A stretch of DNA of 64,000 nucleotides from NCBI RefSeq assembly GCF_900156165.1, contig NZ_FTMY01000009.1, forward strand, positions 186,001 to 250,000, read 5' to 3'. Origin of the DNA: Pseudacidovorax sp. RU35E (GTDB taxonomy: Bacteria; Pseudomonadota; Gammaproteobacteria; Burkholderiales; Burkholderiaceae_C). Below the pieces are notes generated by a model. It worked only from the letters and a program-made list of their open reading frames with translations. It did no database searches and had not been told where the DNA came from. Below are positions 59,694 through 64,000 of the stretch, one piece after another. Position 1 is the stretch's first letter, and each line of letters starts with the position of its first letter. Made by a program: the position numbers and the translations under genes.

Positions 59694-60419
59694 TCAGACG
59701 ATCGGGTCGTCGTCGAAGGAACCCCCGTCGAAGCCCGACCAATCGCCGCCGGCGTCGTCGGCCAACTGGCGCGTGTCGCCACCGCCGCTGCTGCCGCGGT
59801 CCTCGTAGAAATTCTGGGTGACGTTCTCGATCACCTCGGGCGTGCCGACGCCGCCGCCCAGGCCCAGGAAGCCGCCCCCACCCCCGCCGCCGCGGTTGCC
59901 CATCAGGTGCTCGATGCCATTGAACAGGAACATCCCGCCGGCCACCCCGGCCGCGGCACTGGCGGCCTGGCCCAGGAAGCTCGGGCCGCTGCTCGGGGCC
60001 GGCGCTGCCGCGGGCGCGGCGCCGAAGAGGCGTTCGCGCCATCCGGGTGCCGCAGCGGGTGCGGCGGCCGGCGCACCGGGGGCATAGCCCGAGGGCGCGC
60101 CGCGGTAGGCAGACCGGCCCGGGTTGTAGGCATCCGGATCGGCCGTGTCGCGCCCGAAGCCGGGCTCCAGACCGCGCTGCAGGAAGGCGGCGCCGCCCGG
60201 GTCGGCCGGCGCGGCGGCGCGTTGCGCCAACTGGCGCTGGGCGTCCTGCAGCGCGTGTTCCAGCAGCAGCGTGCGCTGGGTCAGCAGGTACAGCGCATCG
60301 GGCTGGCCAGCCAGGCGTTCGCGGATCAGCGCGTCGGCCTGGGGGTCCTTCTGCACGCCGTGCACCGCGGCCAGTCGCTGCAGCAGGTCTTCGAGCATGG
60401 ACAGTTCTTGGGGTGTCAT
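59694..60419 (-). CDS. DUF2076 family protein
   Basis: 241 residues. N-terminal helical part MTPQELSMLEDLLQRLAAVH and QPDALYLLTQRTLLLEHALQ, an Ala/Pro-rich middle, a short hydrophobic Gly/Ala segment (ASAAAGVAGGMFLFNGIEHL), and a Gly-rich, then acidic tail (GGDWSGFDGGSFDDDPIV). This is the DUF2076 layout; function is unknown although some databases call it a periplasmic ligand-binding sensor. No signal peptide is evident. Stands alone. Confidence 0.85.
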   Translation of the reverse strand: MTPQELSMLEDLLQRLAAVHGVQKDPQADALIRERLAGQPDALYLLTQRTLLLEHALQDAQRQLAQRAAAPADPGGAAFLQRGLEPGFGRDTADPDAYNPGRSAYRGAPSGYAPGAPAAAPAAAPGWRERLFGAAPAAAPAPSSGPSFLGQAASAAAGVAGGMFLFNGIEHLMGNRGGGGGGGFLGLGGGVGTPEVIENVTQNFYEDRGSSGGGDTRQLADDAGGDWSGFDGGSFDDDPIV

Positions 60420-60529
60420 GGTTCGGTCGTCCTTCCTCGGCCCAGCATGGGCCTTGCGTGGATGGGACTCCAACGCGCCAAGGGGCGTTCCCGGCCGACC
60501 ATGGGCTTTAAGTCCGGCCTAAGGATGCC

Positions 60530-60556
60530 CTTCACGACTGCGCGCGAGTCGTGAAG
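60530..60556. terminator. Hairpin downstream of the sigma-54 activator gene
   Basis: CTTCACGACT and AGTCGTGAAG form a perfect 10-bp stem with a GCGCGCG loop, 42 bases past the stop of the leftward activator gene. No T run follows, so it may be a processing or stabilising element rather than a terminator. The rest of 60420-60598 holds nothing obvious. Confidence 0.55.
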
Positions 60557-60598
60557 AGCGTCCTTGAGGAAGCCGTTTGCCGCCCGGCCGGCAGTCGC

Positions 60599-62584
<1,986 letters not shown>

Positions 62585-62772
62585 GGCGTGTTGTCTCCTG
62601 CCAGCGCGGCTGCGTGGCCGCACGGCTCGAGCGCCTTTTAGCACCGTTGGCTGTTGCGAACCTTGCGCGAGCGCAGGGCGGCGTATTACCGGTGCCCACC
62701 GCGCAGCGCCACCCGTGAGCGCGGATGACGCGCCACCCTGGCCGACGGCGTGCGCCGCTCGATCTGCCGCCC

Positions 62773-63615
62773 TCAGGCCACCCGGGCGTCCGGCGGCACC
62801 AGCAATCCGGCCAGCCGCTCCAGCGTCGGCCCGATCGGCGCCTCCACCTTGAGCGACAGCAGGCTGTCCGCCCGGGTCAGGCCCAGGTTGAGCGCCGCCA
62901 CCGGCAGGCGGCGCTCCGCCGCGCGCTGCACGAAGCGGAAACCCGAATACACCATCAGCGAGGAGCCAACGACCAGCATGCCGTCCGCCGCTTCCAGCGC
63001 CGTGTACGCCGCCTCCACGCGGGGCCGAGGCACGCTCTCGCCGAAGAAGACCACGTCGGGCTTGAGCAGACCACCGCAGACGGGACAGTTCGGGACGTTG
63101 AAGCCCGAGAAGTCGCGCAGCTCCAGGTCTGCATCGCCGTCGGGCGCGGCCCGGGCATCCAGCGCGGCCCAGTCGGGGTTGAGGCGCAGCAGCTCGGCCT
63201 GGAAGTCGGCGCGCGGCAGGCGATGCTCGCAGGCCATGCAGCGCACGGTGTCGATGCGGCCATGCAGGTCGATGACGTTGCGGCTGCCCGCCGCCTGGTG
63301 CAGGCCGTCGACGTTCTGGGTCAGCAGCATGGCGATGCGGCCCTGCGACTCCAGCGCGGCCAGGGCATGGTGCGCCGGCCCCGGTTGCGCATGCCCCATG
63401 GTGCGCCAGCCGATCATGCTGCGCGCCCAGTAACGCTTGCGGGTGCTCTCCTCGCCCAGGAAGGCCTGGAAGGTGACCGGCGGCGGCCGCTTCCAGTTGC
63501 CTTGTGCGTCCCGGTAATCCGGAATGCCGGACTCGGTGCTCACGCCTGCGCCGGTCAGCACGAAGAGGCGCGGATGGCGCTCGGCAAAGGCCAGGAGGTC
63601 GGTGTCGGTGGTCAT
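62773..63615 (-). CDS. SIR2-family NAD-dependent protein deacylase
   Basis: 280 residues. NAD-binding [20 protein letters not shown]; catalytic segment [13 protein letters not shown] with [11 protein letters not shown]; zinc cysteines CMAC and [16 protein letters not shown]. Removes acyl groups from lysines with NAD, with possible targets such as acyl-CoA synthetases. Length and spacing suit bacterial sirtuins of class II/III. 188 bases separate it from the activator gene; no terminator or promoter is clear there. Confidence 0.94.
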   Translation of the reverse strand: MTTDTDLLAFAERHPRLFVLTGAGVSTESGIPDYRDAQGNWKRPPPVTFQAFLGEESTRKRYWARSMIGWRTMGHAQPGPAHHALAALESQGRIAMLLTQNVDGLHQAAGSRNVIDLHGRIDTVRCMACEHRLPRADFQAELLRLNPDWAALDARAAPDGDADLELRDFSGFNVPNCPVCGGLLKPDVVFFGESVPRPRVEAAYTALEAADGMLVVGSSLMVYSGFRFVQRAAERRLPVAALNLGLTRADSLLSLKVEAPIGPTLERLAGLLVPPDARVA

Positions 63616-63660
63616 CGGCGCGGGAGCATAGCGGCGGCGCCGATGTCGCGCCGAGCCTTT

Positions 63661-63773
63661 GCTCCCTCTCCCCTCGTGGGAGAGGGTTGGGGAGAGGGGC
63701 GGCGGCGGTCAGGCGCAGCGCTCCTTGCGGGCAGCTCCCTCTCCCCAACCCCTCTCCCACAGGGGGAGAGGGG
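63661..63773. repeat. Pair of inverted CCCTCTCC/GGAGAGGG repeats
   Basis: 63661-63699 and 63734-63773 are mutually inverted copies: the first ends GGTTGGGGAGAGGGG and the second starts CCCTCTCCCCAACC; each also folds on itself (CCCTCTCCC...GGGAGAGGG). This type of repeat is found between genes in many proteobacteria. A short T run (CTTTTG) after the second copy, next to the dioxygenase stop, may help termination. Confidence 0.8.
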
Positions 63774-63780
63774 CTTTTGA

Positions 63781-64000
63781 TCACTGCGCGCCGGGCGCGT
63801 CGCCGAAGCGGTAGCTGGAGACCGTCAGGCCCCCCATGAAGCCGTTCTCGTAGTACACGCGGTGCGCCGTCTCCTGCTCGGCGGCGCCGACGGCCACCAT
63901 CAGCGGGATCAGGTGTTCCTCGCGCGGATGGGCGATGCGGGCGGCGGGCGCCGATTCCCAGCCGATCAGGCCCTGGGCGCGGGCGGCCGGGTCGCCCTGC
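63781..64000 (-). CDS. DODA-type extradiol dioxygenase (YgiD-like), C-terminal part
   Basis: Leftward gene cut by the window edge; the last 72 residues are present. The sequence ends in [20 protein letters not shown], then [20 protein letters not shown], typical of the LigB-superfamily DODA group, where the HPREEH histidine is a conserved active-site residue. The family comprises class III extradiol dioxygenases, with aromatic substrate unknown. Confidence 0.85.
   Translation of the reverse strand, partial: QGDPAARAQGLIGWESAPAARIAHPREEHLIPLMVAVGAAEQETAHRVYYENGFMGGLTVSSYRFGDAPGAQ

Noticed and set aside
63661-63773. CRISPR-like or tandem repeat array.
   Set aside because: Only two mutually inverted copies with internal symmetry exist and no regular spacers; they are an intergenic palindromic repeat pair.

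Overview
The window is high-GC, densely packed chromosomal DNA whose gene set and order point to a betaproteobacterium of the order Burkholderiales, most likely family Comamonadaceae. Pointers are the tolB-pal-cpoB-tcdA-tRNA-Lys block, a Bug-type solute receptor in a CoA-ester operon, a RegB/RegA pair beside a quinol oxidase, and a GGCTGAGCCTGTCGAAG-type palindromic repeat. This placement is inference from family resemblance; no search was run. I see no phage, insertion sequence, CRISPR array or rRNA.

Layout. 1-746: 5' part of an msbA-like lipid flippase gene, leftward. 921-4498: tolB, pal, cpoB and tcdA, then tRNA-Lys(UUU) and a terminator shared with the next operon. 4580-11053: leftward six-gene operon (Bug receptor, three acyl-CoA dehydrogenases, an enoyl-CoA hydratase/isomerase-family protein, a CaiB/BaiF CoA-transferase) divergent from its likely GntR/UTRA regulator across a 40-bp palindrome. 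11899-17455: leftward nitrite assimilation operon nirB-nirD-nirC plus a PP2C phosphatase/protein kinase fusion, with a sigma-54 promoter. 17815-18315: type IV pilin. 18643-20163: ExaC-like aldehyde dehydrogenase, with a sigma-54 promoter and tandem activator sites. 20415-30906: pyrimidine/nucleoside block with cytosine deaminase-like enzyme, BmpA-type ABC importer, lipoprotein nucleosidase, and the fungal-style uracil catabolism set (uracil phosphoribosyltransferase, URC4/DUF1688, URC1). 31050-34745: large MHYT hybrid histidine kinase. 35013-36350: MHS-family transporter.

36530-43277 holds cyoABCD, SURF1 and a RegB/RegA redox two-component pair, which together look like a quinol oxidase unit with its assembly factor and redox regulator. 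43293-46666 (leftward) holds a Ser/Thr kinase, a membrane c-heme sensor with HAMP but no output domain, and a FecR-domain exported protein. 46976-52473 is assimilatory sulfate reduction (siroheme sulfite reductase, DUF934, cysH, cysD, cysN), driven by two near-identical CysB-like promoters. 52631-54027 is a ferredoxin and ferredoxin-NADP reductase pair.

54072-59605 is thiamine supply: a TPP riboswitch with an unusual internal insertion, cytX, thiD (opposite strand) and thiO-thiS-thiG-thiE. The right end holds a DUF2076 protein, an AcoR-like sigma-54 activator (a good candidate to control the aldehyde dehydrogenase 42 kb away), a sirtuin, a short palindromic repeat pair and the 3' end of a DODA-type dioxygenase gene.

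The items most deserving follow-up are the URC uracil-degradation block with its own importer, the heme-sensor/Ser-Thr kinase/FecR cluster, the kinase-phosphatase in the nitrite operon, and the aberrant TPP riboswitch.
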